Assembly (NCBI GenBank): GCA_034401795.1
Contig: CM067360.1
Coordinates: forward strand, 118,809,704-118,873,703
Source of the DNA: Chaetoderma sp. LZ-2023a
Lineage: Eukaryota; Mollusca; Caudofoveata; Chaetodermatida; Chaetodermatidae
DNA: 64,000 nucleotides
Direction of reading: 5' to 3'
This document shows positions 1 through 12,131 of this stretch, one piece after another (position 1 is the stretch's first letter; each line of letters opens with the position of its first letter). The position numbers and the translations under genes are program-made. The notes under the pieces were generated by a model, which was given only the letters and a program-made list of their open reading frames with translations, searched no databases and was not told the DNA's origin.

Positions 1-2
1 CT

Positions 3-677
3 CTCTCCATCCCTCCTCCTCCTCTTCCTCCTACGCTTCATCTCTCTTCTCCTCACGCACCTACTTCTGCTCCTCTTCTTCTGTCTCCACCTCCTCTCCC
101 TCCTATGGAGAAAAATAGTAACCTGTCTGACAGGAAGTTTGCTAAGTACCGTCATCAATCGCATAGCAAGGGCATGTGGAGGATCCCCAGAATCACCAAA
201 AAGATTCTGATGATAGGGACCTCTAATCTAGCCCGAATTGATTTAGATGTCCATCCTGACATCCAGGTTGAGTGCTATCCTGGTGCCGCATTATCACATT
301 TCAGAACAATGGCTATGCGACACCAGGATGGCCCTAGCCCGGAGAAGATCATCTTGAATATTGGCATCAACTCCAAAAATGAGCATCCAACCAAAGCCTC
401 AAGCCATTTACGGTTCATGGCTCGTGAATTTAAAAACACCTTCCCTAATGCGGAGTTGCACTTTGCTGAGATTAACTTCTCTGATAGCTTGTCAGACAGG
501 CAAAGGTACTGTCTCAAGCGTATCAACGAATCAGCAAGGTCCAACTGCCACGTTGATAAGGTCATCCCCAAAATTTCTGATGCGAATTTTCATGTTGAGA
601 AGGATAGAATCCATTGGACGAAAGAAACAGCTAATTGTATTTATAACCATTGGTTGACGGTACTTAGTTTAAACTAA
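3..677 (+). CDS. PLE ORF1 with SGNH/GDSL-hydrolase-like domain (5' end outside window)
   Basis: The first ATG is at 105 and gives 190 aa, but the frame stays open upstream to the window edge through a proline/serine-rich stretch, so the true start may lie further left. Numbered from the ATG at 105, the SGNH blocks appear in order and at normal spacing: GTS with the candidate nucleophile S40, G60 in a PGAALSH segment, N89 in NIGIN, and D167-x-x-H170 near the end. This is the catalytic set of SGNH esterases, so hydrolytic activity is plausible but unproven. Esterase-like domains of this kind are known to me in ORF1 of CR1-type LINEs and in giant rotifer PLE derivatives. The ORF stops with TAA at 675-677 and overlaps ORF2 by ten bases in a different frame, with a frameshift-type heptamer at the overlap. 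Its substrate is unknown; a role in RNP or membrane interaction would be speculation. Confidence 0.8.
   Translation, partial: LSIPPPPLPPTLHLSSPHAPTSAPLLLSPPPLPPMEKNSNLSDRKFAKYRHQSHSKGMWRIPRITKKILMIGTSNLARIDLDVHPDIQVECYPGAALSHFRTMAMRHQDGPSPEKIILNIGINSKNEHPTKASSHLRFMAREFKNTFPNAELHFAEINFSDSLSDRQRYCLKRINESARSNCHVDKVIPKISDANFHVEKDRIHWTKETANCIYNHWLTVLSLN
668..674 (+). promoter_or_regulatory. Candidate -1 programmed ribosomal frameshift site TTTAAAC
   Basis: In the ORF1 frame the codons read AGT TTA AAC TAA, so the heptamer is phased T TTA AAC, a classical X XXY YYZ slippery site, and the next codon is the ORF1 stop. The -1 frame opens exactly at 668 (an in-frame TAG sits at 665-667) and runs uninterrupted into ORF2. 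Possible downstream stimulators found by eye are a 5-bp hairpin CCTAA(701-705)/TTAGG(713-717), nested in a stem CAAGG(686-690)/CCTTG(724-728), 11 nt after the heptamer. No folding was run. The ATG at 678, directly after the stop, is in the ORF1 frame and reads only ten codons before a TAG, so stop-restart there cannot produce ORF2. Confidence 0.7.
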
Positions 678-3034
678 ATGTGGGTCAAGGCAATAGCTCC
701 CCTAACATAGGATTAGGAACAAACCTTGTCAATTTAGCAGCTGACTATGATCTCTCACCATCTGAAAAATCAATTCTCGATCGTGGTCTTACTTTTATAC
801 CAACTCCAAAACCAAAAACAGGATTAGATTTGCTTTTAGACACAGGTCTTATTGAAGTAGCTCATTTTGGTCATTCAGTAAAAATAGCCCATCATTTTCG
901 AAATTTAAATGGAGTGTCAAAACCATTCACTGGAAAATCCGGTTGGGACCCTCCAGATAGGCTAGTTGATGACAATGTTAAAGCAACCATAAAAACGGTT
1001 GCTGGTATAGCCAGATCATTGCCAGTTACAAACAATAAGCAAAACCTTTCATTTCTCGAACAACAGGCTATCAACAAATTACGTAGAAATCAAAATATTA
1101 TTATAAAACCAGCCGATAAAGGTTCAGCAACTGTGATTATGTCTAGAGAAAACTACATCCGCGAGGCCGAAAGGCAGTTAACTAACAACAGGCATTACAG
1201 AAAACTTGATAATTTAATTTGGCCTCAAAACCGACAAAATTTCATTGAAATACTTAATTCATTGCATACAGATAAGTACATCGATAAGAAACAGCTAAAG
1301 TATCTGCTAGGTGAGAATAATCCACAAAATCGGACATTTTATATCTTGCCTAAAATCCATAAACCTATCAGCACCTGGTTAGATCCATTGACACCTCCTG
1401 GACGACCCATCATTTCAGACTGTGGCAGTGAGTCTTATGGCATTTCAGAATATATTGATTACTATTTAAAGCCCATTGCTAATAGACACAAGAGCTTTCT
1501 CAAAAACACTGAACACTTTCTTTCAAAGTTATCCAAATTGTCAGTTCCGAAAGATGCATATTTAGTCACATTAGACATAGATGCTATGTATACCAATATA
1601 GATATTGATGCTGGAGTCAATGCTATTAAGAATTCTTTTGTCAAATTTCCTGATCCAGATCGACCAGACACGGACATTCTAAAATTATTAGAGCTAAGTC
1701 TTAAAGGAAACGATTTCCAATTTAATGGTGAAAATTACCTTCAAATCTGTGGATGCGCAATGGGTAAACGATTCAGCCCAAATTTTGCCACGATTTATGT
1801 TGCGGAGTGGGAAGAGGAGGCACTGAACAAATCAACCAAAAAGCCTCTTCTTTACCTCAGATATCTAGATGACATCTTCATAGTTTGGCAACATTCAGAA
1901 GAAGACTTTTGGGAATTTTTTCGCATTTTAAATAACCAAGATTCGAATATCAAGCTAAAAGCTACTATTAGTGGAACATCTGTTGACTTTTTAGATGTCA
2001 CGATCTATAAGGGTCCTCAATTTGATTCCTCTGGAAAATTAGAATATAAAGTATTCTTTAAGCCAACAGACTCACATCAGCTGCTTCCCAAAAAATCATT
2101 TCATCCTCCACACACATTTAAAGGTTTGATCAAATCGCAAATCATAAGATTTTTTCGAAACTCTAGCAACAGGCAAAATCTGAATAGTGCATGCTCTACT
2201 CTGTTTGATGCTTTGAAAGCACGAGGCTATTCAGCCCGTTTTCTTCGAAAAATTAAAGCAGACACCATCAATGAGCTTGAAAATCTAAAACCTCATAGCG
2301 GACCCGAGTTTGAGCCTGTCCAAATTAAACACAATAAACCAATCATGTGCGATGGATCAGTTTCTAAATGCGACAAAAATAGATGCAAAGTAAACAACTA
2401 TATTGTAAACCAACAAACATTCCTGAGCTTTCAAACTAAAAATGAATATCATATCCGAACTAATATGCATTGTGATTCTGAGAATGTAGTTTATTTGATC
2501 AATTGTGCCCTTTGCCAGAAACAGTATGTTGGTGAAACAAAAAATGCATTTAGAGTGCGTGCTAGACGCCACGTTTCTGATATTAACACCTCAGCAGATA
2601 CGCCAATTGCTCAACATTTCCAACTTCCTGATCATTCAGTTGAACATCATTTTGAAATCATGCCAATAGAACAGATTCCGACCTTCGATAGTGAGGAAGA
2701 AACGAGTTCGTTTCGCAAAATCCGAGAAGGCCATTGGATTAGAACACTCCAAACAAAAGCACCATTTGGAATAAATGTAGATTCGGGAATATCACAAAAG
2801 AACAAAATTATCCCATTTCAACTCATATACAATAGACGTAATGTTGAATTAGCAAAAACCATGAAAGACGAATATTCACAGTTGCAATCTAAATTAAAGG
2901 AACCGATCAAAGCACGACCAGTAATAGCTTACAATAGAAATCCAAACCTGAAAGATTTGCTAGTAAGATCAAAGTTAGACCTTATGGTTCCTGATAACAA
3001 TGACAAGGTTTCATCCCTCCCTACCTATTCTTAA
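668..3034 (+). CDS. PLE ORF2: reverse transcriptase with C-terminal GIY-YIG endonuclease (full length)
   Basis: This is the intact polymerase of copy A. Residues are numbered from codon 680, which is GTG and not a likely eukaryotic start; the first in-frame ATG is at 1139 (residue 154), inside conserved sequence. The N-terminal segment LSPSEKSILDRGLTFIP is PLE-like. RT blocks follow: KPADKG 143-148, LPKIHKP 223-229, GRPIIS 241-246, the first catalytic Asp D299 in TLDIDAMYTNI, MGKRFSPN from 361, and YLDD 395-398. A thumb-like KPTDSHQLL segment follows near 463. A cysteine-rich linker (C609, C612 and upstream Cys) leads into GIY-YIG: VYL 604-606, YVG 616-618, Arg625/627, and the terminal Glu E683. 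P470 replaces a His kept in every long copy. RT primes from an EN nick in this family. Translation probably needs a -1 shift from ORF1. The clade is not assigned. Confidence 0.95.
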   Translation, partial: FKLNVGQGNSSPNIGLGTNLVNLAADYDLSPSEKSILDRGLTFIPTPKPKTGLDLLLDTGLIEVAHFGHSVKIAHHFRNLNGVSKPFTGKSGWDPPDRLVDDNVKATIKTVAGIARSLPVTNNKQNLSFLEQQAINKLRRNQNIIIKPADKGSATVIMSRENYIREAERQLTNNRHYRKLDNLIWPQNRQNFIEILNSLHTDKYIDKKQLKYLLGENNPQNRTFYILPKIHKPISTWLDPLTPPGRPIISDCGSESYGISEYIDYYLKPIANRHKSFLKNTEHFLSKLSKLSVPKDAYLVTLDIDAMYTNIDIDAGVNAIKNSFVKFPDPDRPDTDILKLLELSLKGNDFQFNGENYLQICGCAMGKRFSPNFATIYVAEWEEEALNKSTKKPLLYLRYLDDIFIVWQHSEEDFWEFFRILNNQDSNIKLKATISGTSVDFLDVTIYKGPQFDSSGKLEYKVFFKPTDSHQLLPKKSFHPPHTFKGLIKSQIIRFFRNSSNRQNLNSACSTLFDALKARGYSARFLRKIKADTINELENLKPHSGPEFEPVQIKHNKPIMCDGSVSKCDKNRCKVNNYIVNQQTFLSFQTKNEYHIRTNMHCDSENVVYLINCALCQKQYVGETKNAFRVRARRHVSDINTSADTPIAQHFQLPDHSVEHHFEIMPIEQIPTFDSEEETSSFRKIREGHWIRTLQTKAPFGINVDSGISQKNKIIPFQLIYNRRNVELAKTMKDEYSQLQSKLKEPIKARPVIAYNRNPNLKDLLVRSKLDLMVPDNNDKVSSLPTYS

Positions 3035-3988
<954 letters not shown>

Positions 3989-4467
3989 TTTAGAGTGCGT
4001 GCCACGTTTCTGATATTAACACCTCAGCAGATACGCCAATTGCTCAACATTTCCAACTTCCGGATCATTCAGTTGAACATCATTTTGAAATCATGCCAAT
4101 AGAACAGATTCCGACCTTCGATAGTGAGGAAGAAACGAGTTCGTTTCGCAAAATCCGAGAGGGCCATTGGATTAGAACACTCCAAACAAAAGCACCATTT
4201 GGAATAAATGTAGATTCGGGAATATCACAAAAGAACACAATTATCCCATTTCAACTCATATACAATAGACGTAATGTTGAATTAGCAAAAACCATGAAAG
4301 ACGAATATTCACAGTTGCAATCTAAATTAAAGGAACCGATCAAAGCACGACCAGTAATAGCTTACAATAGAAATCCAAACCTGAAAGATTTGCTAGTAAG
4401 ATCAAAGTTAGACCTTATAGTTCCTGATAACAATGACAAGGTTTCATCCCTCCCTACCTATTCTTAA
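3989..4467 (+). pseudogene. Copy B: short 5'-truncated PLE ORF2 remnant
   Basis: It starts at tttagagtgcg, matching copy A 2549 (ORF2 codon 624), straight after the (ACAG)n linker. A 7-bp deletion relative to copy A (around 2561-2568) shifts the frame, so only the last 124 residues from the Met at 4093 remain open. It keeps the terminal endonuclease segment with the catalytic-type Glu (REGHW) but has lost RT and the GIY and YIG motifs. Subfamily markers are cttccgg, cgagagg and Ile in LDLIVPD. Confidence 0.9.
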
Positions 4468-4566
4468 ATAAATCTAATCCCAACCAAAATCAATGGTGGG
4501 GCAACATGAAATCATATCCGTAGGACATCTTTTAATTTTGTGTCTGCAAAAGTATGTGTGCGTACG

Positions 4567-4598
<32 letters not shown>

Positions 4599-4926
4599 TT
4601 CGTTCGTTCGTTCGTTCGTTCGTTCGTTCGTGCGTGCGTTCGTTCGTTCGGGCGTCCGGGCGTTTGTTCGTATGTGTGTATGTGTGTGGGTGTGTGCTCG
4701 TACATCCGCACGTGTGTGCATCTATACTTGCGTGGGTGTATGTGTGCGTGTGTGTATGTGGGTGTGGGTGCATTAATTCGTGAGTACATTAGTGCGCGGG
4801 TGTGTGCGTGCATGCATTCGTGCGTTCGTTCGTGCATGCGTTCATGCATGCATTATTGCGTGCATTCGTGCATGTATTACTGTGGGCATGTGTTATTGCA
4901 TGCATTCGTGCATTCGTTCAGATGTG

Positions 4927-4970
<44 letters not shown>

Positions 4971-5181
4971 GGCGTGCATTCGTGTGTGTGTGATTTCTCT
5001 ATAATGTAGGATCAATCCCAGCCTTTACCTGTTAAAGCGACCTACTGATAAGTTCATTTTACCCCAACTAATCTCAAGGGGGGACCACTCTAAGTAAATC
5101 TAAACTTGGTCTCGATAGGACAAATTTAGGTAAAGAAATTTGTAATTAAATTCCTGTGCCAATGCGTTTTTTTCAATGTAA

Positions 5182-5217
<36 letters not shown>

Positions 5218-5280
5218 TGTCAGACTGTCAGACTGCCAGACTGCCAGCCTGCCAGCCTGCCAGCCTGCCAGCCTGCCAGC
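4468..5280 (+). repeat. Copy B 3' region, type 1, with compound linker
   Basis: The UTR is followed by a GTGC/TTCG microsatellite of type 1 (gtgcgcggg and ctgtgggcatg markers, short final GTGC run, aatccc in the tail) and the tail to 5183. The linker then grades from (ACAG)n through two CAGACTGT and two CAGACTGC units into CAGCCTGC repeats. The next copy joins at ctaaaattatt. Confidence 0.9.
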
Positions 5281-6635
5281 TAAAATTATTAGAGCTAAGT
5301 CTTAAAGGAAACGATTTCCAATTTAATGGTGAAAATTACCTTCAAATCTGTGGATGCGCAATGGGTAAACGATTCAGCCCAAATTTTGCCACGATTTATG
5401 TTGCGGAGTGGGAAGAGGAGGCACTGAACAAATCAACCAAAAAGCCTCTTCTTTACCTCAGATATCTAGATGACATCTTCATAGTTTGGCAACATTCAGA
5501 AGAAGACTTTTGGGAATTTTTTCGCATTTTAAATAACCAAGATTCGAATATCAAGCTAAAAGCTACTATTAGTGGAACATCTGTTGACTTTTTAGATGTC
5601 ACGATCTATAAGGGTCCTCAATTTGATTCCTCTGGAAAATTAGAATATAAAGTATTCTTTAAGCCAACAGACTCACATCAGCTGCTTCACAAAAAATCAT
5701 TTCATCCTCCACACACATTTAAAGGTTTGATCAAATCGCAAATCATAAGATTTTTTCGAAACTCTAGCAACAGGCAAAATCTGAATAGTGCATGCTCTAC
5801 TCTGTTTGATGCTTTGAAAGCACGAGGCTATTCAGCCCGTTTTCTTCGAAAAATTAAAGCAGACACCATCAATGAGCTTGAAAATCTAAAACCTCATAGC
5901 GGACCCGAGTTTGAGCCTGTCCAAATTAAACACAATAAACCAATCATGTGCGATGGATCAGTTTCTAAATGCGACAAAAATAGATGCAAAGTAAACAACT
6001 ATATTGTAAACCAACAAACATTCCTGAGCTTTCAAACTAAAAATGAATATCATATCCGAACTAATATGCATTGTGATTCTGAGAATGTAGTTTATTTGAT
6101 CAATTGCGCCCTTTGCCAGAAACAGTATGTTGGTGAAACAAAAAATGCATTTAGAGTGCGTGCTAGACGCCACGTTTCTGATATTAACACCTCAGCAGAT
6201 ACGCCAATTGCTCAACATTTCCAACTTCCTGATCATTCAGTTGAACATCATTTTGAAATCATGCCAATAGAACAGATTCCGACCTTCGATAGTGAGGAAG
6301 AAACGAGTTCGTTTCGCAAAATCCAAGAAGGCCATTGGATTAGAACACTCCAAACAAAAGCACCATTTGGAATAAATGTAGATTCGGGAATATCACAAAA
6401 GAACAAAATTATCCCATTTCAACTCATATACAATAGACGTAATGTTGAATTAGCAAAAACCATGAAAGACGAATATTCACAGTTGCAATCTAAATTAAAG
6501 GAACCGATCAAAGCACGACCAGTAATAGCTTACAATAGAAATCCAAACCTGAAAGATTTGCTAGTAAGATCAAAGTTAGACCTTATGGTTCCTGATAACA
6601 ATGACAAGGTTTCATCCCTCCCTACCTATTCTTAA
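5281..6635 (+). pseudogene. Copy C: long 5'-truncated PLE ORF2 remnant
   Basis: It begins at the base matching copy A 1680 (codon 334). The frame is open to the normal stop; the first Met (5361) is an internal Met of ORF2 and gives 424 aa. It keeps YLDD, the thumb-like region and the whole GIY-YIG domain, but lacks the finger motifs and the first catalytic Asp, so it cannot be a working RT. It carries Gln before the conserved Glu (IQEGHW). The conserved His replaced by P470 in copy A is present here. It differs from copy A at only about three sites over 1.35 kb. Confidence 0.9.
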
Positions 6636-6738
6636 ATAAATCTAATCCCAACCAAAATCAATGGTGGGGCAACATGAAATCATATCCGTAGGACATCTTT
6701 TAATTTTGTGTCTGCAAAAGTATGTGTGCGTACGTGTG

Positions 6739-6782
<44 letters not shown>

Positions 6783-7118
6783 TTCGTTCGTTCGTTCGTT
6801 CGTTCGTTCGTTCGTTCGTTCGTGCGTGCGTTCGTTCGTTCGGGCGTCCGGGCGTTTGTTCGTATGTGTGTATGTGTGTGGGTGTGTGCTCGTACATCCG
6901 CACGTGTGTGCATCTATACTTGCGTGGGTGTATGTGTGCGTGTGTGTATGTGGGTGTGGGTGCATTAATTCGTGAGTACATTAGTGCGCGGGTGTGTGCG
7001 TGCATGCATTCGTGCGTTCGTTCGTGCATGCGTTCATGCATGCATTATTGCGTGCATTCGTGCATGTATTACTGTGGGCATGTGTTATTGCATGCATTCG
7101 TGCATTCGTTCAGATGTG

Positions 7119-7154
<36 letters not shown>

Positions 7155-7456
7155 GGCGTGCATTCGTGTGTGTGTGATTTCTCTATAATGTAGGATCAAT
7201 CCCAGCCTTTACCTGTTAAAGCGACCTACTGATAAGTTCATTTTACCCCAACTAATCTCAAGGGGGGACCACTCTAAGTAAATCTAAACTTGGTCTCGAT
7301 AGGACAAATTTAGGTAAAGAAATTTGTAATTAAATTCCTGTGCCAATGCGTTTTTTTCAATGTAAAGACAGACAGACAGACAGACAGACAGACTGTCAGA
7401 CTGTCAGACTGCCAGACTGCCAGCCTGCCAGCCTGCCAGCCTGCCAGCCTGCCAGC
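6636..7456 (+). repeat. Copy C 3' region, type 1, compound linker
   Basis: UTR, GTGC then TTCG runs (longer than in copy B), type-1 markers, tail ending at 7367, and an ACAG to CAGACTGT to CAGACTGC to CAGCCTGC linker into a long copy. Confidence 0.9.
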
Positions 7457-8811
7457 TAAAATTATTAGAGCTAAGTCTTAAAGGAAACGATTTCCAATTT
7501 AATGGTGAAAATTACCTTCAAATCTGTGGATGCGCAATGGGTAAACGATTCAGCCCAAATTTTGCCACGATTTATGTTGCGGAGTGGGAAGAGGAGGCAC
7601 TGAACAAATCAACCAAAAAGCCTCTTCTTTACCTCAGATATCTAGATGACATCTTCATAGTTTGGCAACATTCAGAAGAAGACTTTTGGGAATTTTTTCG
7701 CATTTTAAATAACCAAGATTCGAATATCAAGCTAAAAGCTACTATTAGTGGAACATCTGTTGACTTTTTAGATGTCACGATCTATAAGGGTCCTCAATTT
7801 GATTCCTCTGGAAAATTAGAATATAAAGTATTCTTTAAGCCAACAGACTCACATCAGCTGCTTCACAAAAAATCATTTCATCCTCCACACACATTTAAAG
7901 GTTTGATCAAATCGCAAATCATAAGATTTTTTCGAAACTCTAGCAACAGGCAAAATCTGAATAGTGCATGCTCTACTCTGTTTGATGCTTTGAAAGCACG
8001 AGGCTATTCAGCCCGTTTTCTTCGAAAAATTAAAGCAGACACCATCAATGAGCTTGAAAATCTAAAACCTCATAGCGGACCCGAGTTTGAGCCTGTCCAA
8101 ATTAAACACAATAAACCAATCATGTGCGATGGATCAGTTTCTAAATGCGACAAAAATAGATGCAAAGTAAACAACTATATTGTAAACCAACAAACATTCC
8201 TGAGCTTTCAAACTAAAAATGAATATCATATCCGAACTAATATGCATTGTGATTCTGAGAATGTAGTTTATTTGATCAATTGTGCCCTTTGCCAGAAACA
8301 GTATGTTGGTGAAACAAAAAATGCATTTAGAGTGCGTGCTAGACGCCACGTTTCTGATATTAACACCTCAGCAGATACGCCAATTGCTCAACATTTCCAA
8401 CTTCCTGATCATTCAGTTGAACATCATTTTGAAATCATGCCAATAGAACAGATTCCGACCTTCGATAGTGAGGAAGAAACGAGTTCGTTTCGCAAAATCC
8501 GAGAAGGCCATTGGATTAGAACACTCCAAACAAAAGCACCATTTGGAATAAATGTAGATTCGGGAATATCACAAAAGAACAAAATTATCCCATTTCAACT
8601 CATATACAATAGACGTAATGTTGAATTAGCAAAAACCATGAAAGACGAATATTCACAGTTGCAATCTAAATTAAAGGAACCGATCAAAGCACGACCAGTA
8701 ATAGCTTACAATAGAAATCCAAACCTGAAAGATTTGCTAGTAAGATCAAAGTTAGACCTTATGGTTCCTGATAACAATGACAAGGTTTCATCCCTCCCTA
8801 CCTATTCTTAA
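7457..8811 (+). pseudogene. Copy D: long 5'-truncated PLE ORF2 remnant
   Basis: Same breakpoint as copy C. The frame is intact to the stop; the 424-aa stretch from the Met at 7537 keeps YLDD and a full GIY-YIG domain with REGHW. The finger region and first catalytic Asp are absent. It is followed by a type-2 3' region, unlike copy C. Confidence 0.9.
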
Positions 8812-9744
<933 letters not shown>

Positions 9745-10223
9745 TTTAGAGTGCGTGCCACGTTTCTGATATTAACACCTCAGCAGATACGCCAATTGCT
9801 CAACATTTCCAACTTCCGGATCATTCAGTTGAACATCATTTTGAAATCATGCCAATAGAACAGATTCCGACCTTCGATAGTGAGGAAGAAACGAGTTCGT
9901 TTCGCAAAATCCGAGAAGGCCATTGGATTAGAACACTCCAAACAAAAGCACCATTTGGAATAAATGTAGATTCGGGAATATCACAAAAGAACAAAATTAT
10001 CCCATTTCAACTCATATACAATAGACGTAATGTTGAATTAGCAAAAACCATGAAAGACGAATATTCACAGTTGCAATCTAAATTAAAGGAACCGATCAAA
10101 GCACGACCAGTAATAGCTTACAATAGAAATCCAAACCTGAAAGATTTGCTAGTAAGATCAAAGTTAGACCTTATGGTTCCTGATAACAATGACAAGGTTT
10201 CATCCCTCCCTACCTATTCTTAA
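9745..10223 (+). pseudogene. Copy E: short PLE ORF2 remnant
   Basis: Same breakpoint and 7-bp deletion as copy B. The open part runs from the Met at 9849, 124 aa, with Met in LDLMVPD and cgagaagg, unlike B. It is nearly identical to copy I, 6,850 bp away. Confidence 0.9.
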
Positions 10224-10575
10224 ATAAATCTAATCCCCAACCAAAATCAATGGTGGGGCAACATGAAATCATATCCGTAGGACATCTTTTAATTTTGTGT
10301 CTGCAAAAGTATGTGTGCGTACGTGTGTGCGTGCGTGCGTGCGTTCGTTCGTGCGTGCGTTCGTTCGTTCGTGCGTCCGGGCGTTTGTTCGTATGTGTGT
10401 ATGTGTGTGGGTGTGTGCTCGTACATCCGCACGTGTGTGCATCTATACTTGCGTGGGTGTATGTGTGCGTGTGTGTATGTGGGTGTGGGTGCATTAATTC
10501 GTGAGTACATTAGTGCGTGGGTGTGTGCGTGCATGCATTCGTGCGTTCGTTCGTGCATGAACATCGTCGTGTCGT
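10224..10575 (+). repeat. Copy E 3' region, cut by the assembly gap
   Basis: The UTR has one extra C (taatcccc at about 10233) compared with the other copies. The microsatellite matches copy I until about 10559; the last 16 bases before the N run match no other copy and look like contig-end error. Confidence 0.85.
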
Positions 10576-11075
10576 NNNNNNNNNNNNNNNNNNNNNNNNN
10601 NNNNNNNNNNNNNNNNNNNNNNNNNNNNNNNNNNNNNNNNNNNNNNNNNNNNNNNNNNNNNNNNNNNNNNNNNNNNNNNNNNNNNNNNNNNNNNNNNNNN
10701 NNNNNNNNNNNNNNNNNNNNNNNNNNNNNNNNNNNNNNNNNNNNNNNNNNNNNNNNNNNNNNNNNNNNNNNNNNNNNNNNNNNNNNNNNNNNNNNNNNNN
10801 NNNNNNNNNNNNNNNNNNNNNNNNNNNNNNNNNNNNNNNNNNNNNNNNNNNNNNNNNNNNNNNNNNNNNNNNNNNNNNNNNNNNNNNNNNNNNNNNNNNN
10901 NNNNNNNNNNNNNNNNNNNNNNNNNNNNNNNNNNNNNNNNNNNNNNNNNNNNNNNNNNNNNNNNNNNNNNNNNNNNNNNNNNNNNNNNNNNNNNNNNNNN
11001 NNNNNNNNNNNNNNNNNNNNNNNNNNNNNNNNNNNNNNNNNNNNNNNNNNNNNNNNNNNNNNNNNNNNNNNNNNN
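10576..11075. other. Assembly gap of exactly 500 N
   Basis: The round length suggests an arbitrary-size scaffold gap. The sequence on its right repeats the sequence from 4225 onward, and the sequence on its left matches the sequence ending near 17408. Confidence 0.98.
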
Positions 11076-11318
11076 TCACAAAAGAACACAATTATCCCAT
11101 TTCAACTCATATACAATAGACGTAATGTTGAATTAGCAAAAACCATGAAAGACGAATATTCACAGTTGCAATCTAAATTAAAGGAACCGATCAAAGCACG
11201 ACCAGTAATAGCTTACAATAGAAATCCAAACCTGAAAGATTTGCTAGTAAGATCAAAGTTAGACCTTATAGTTCCTGATAACAATGACAAGGTTTCATCC
11301 CTCCCTACCTATTCTTAA
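11076..11318 (+). pseudogene. Copy F: PLE ORF2 3' end after the gap
   Basis: Only the C-terminal coding part is present. It has the markers of copy B (aacacaatt and Ile in LDLIVPD) and aligns with 4225-4467 at a constant 6,851-bp offset. It is probably the same molecule as copy B placed twice. Confidence 0.85.
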
Positions 11319-11417
11319 ATAAATCTAATCCCAACCAAAATCAATGGTGGGGCAACATGAAATCATATCCGTAGGACATCTTTTAATTTTGTGTCTGCAA
11401 AAGTATGTGTGCGTACG

Positions 11418-11449
<32 letters not shown>

Positions 11450-11777
11450 TTCGTTCGTTCGTTCGTTCGTTCGTTCGTTCGTGCGTGCGTTCGTTCGTTC
11501 GGGCGTCCGGGCGTTTGTTCGTATGTGTGTATGTGTGTGGGTGTGTGCTCGTACATCCGCACGTGTGTGCATCTATACTTGCGTGGGTGTATGTGTGCGT
11601 GTGTGTATGTGGGTGTGGGTGCATTAATTCGTGAGTACATTAGTGCGCGGGTGTGTGCGTGCATGCATTCGTGCGTTCGTTCGTGCATGCGTTCATGCAT
11701 GCATTATTGCGTGCATTCGTGCATGTATTACTGTGGGCATGTGTTATTGCATGCATTCGTGCATTCGTTCAGATGTG

Positions 11778-11821
<44 letters not shown>

Positions 11822-12032
11822 GGCGTGCATTCGTGTGTGTGTGATTTCTCTATAATGTAGGATCAATCCCAGCCTTTACCTGTTAAAGCGACCTACTGAT
11901 AAGTTCATTTTACCCCAACTAATCTCAAGGGGGGACCACTCTAAGTAAATCTAAACTTGGTCTCGATAGGACAAATTTAGGTAAAGAAATTTGTAATTAA
12001 ATTCCTGTGCCAATGCGTTTTTTTCAATGTAA

Positions 12033-12068
<36 letters not shown>

Positions 12069-12131
12069 TGTCAGACTGTCAGACTGCCAGACTGCCAGCC
12101 TGCCAGCCTGCCAGCCTGCCAGCCTGCCAGC
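11319..12131 (+). repeat. Copy F 3' region, type 1 (equals copy B region)
   Basis: It matches 4468-5280 at offset 6,851 in microsatellite length, tail and linker. Microsatellite lengths vary between the other copies, so equal length here argues for the same locus. Confidence 0.88.

Noticed and set aside
680..682. GTG as start codon of ORF2
   Set aside because: GTG is not a normal eukaryotic start, and the frame is open upstream exactly to the frameshift heptamer.
678..710. TAAATG stop-restart between ORF1 and ORF2
   Set aside because: The ATG at 678 is in the ORF1 frame and stops after ten codons, so it cannot produce ORF2.
701..717. CCCCTAA/TTAGG words near the ORF junction as telomeric repeats
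   Set aside because: Single words only, with no tandem telomeric array in the window.
2357..2572. 71-aa minus-strand ORF repeated in every long copy
   Set aside because: It is the antisense shadow of the conserved GIY-YIG coding region.
10289..11318. ORFs running through the N gap
   Set aside because: The open frame exists only because N codons are not stops.
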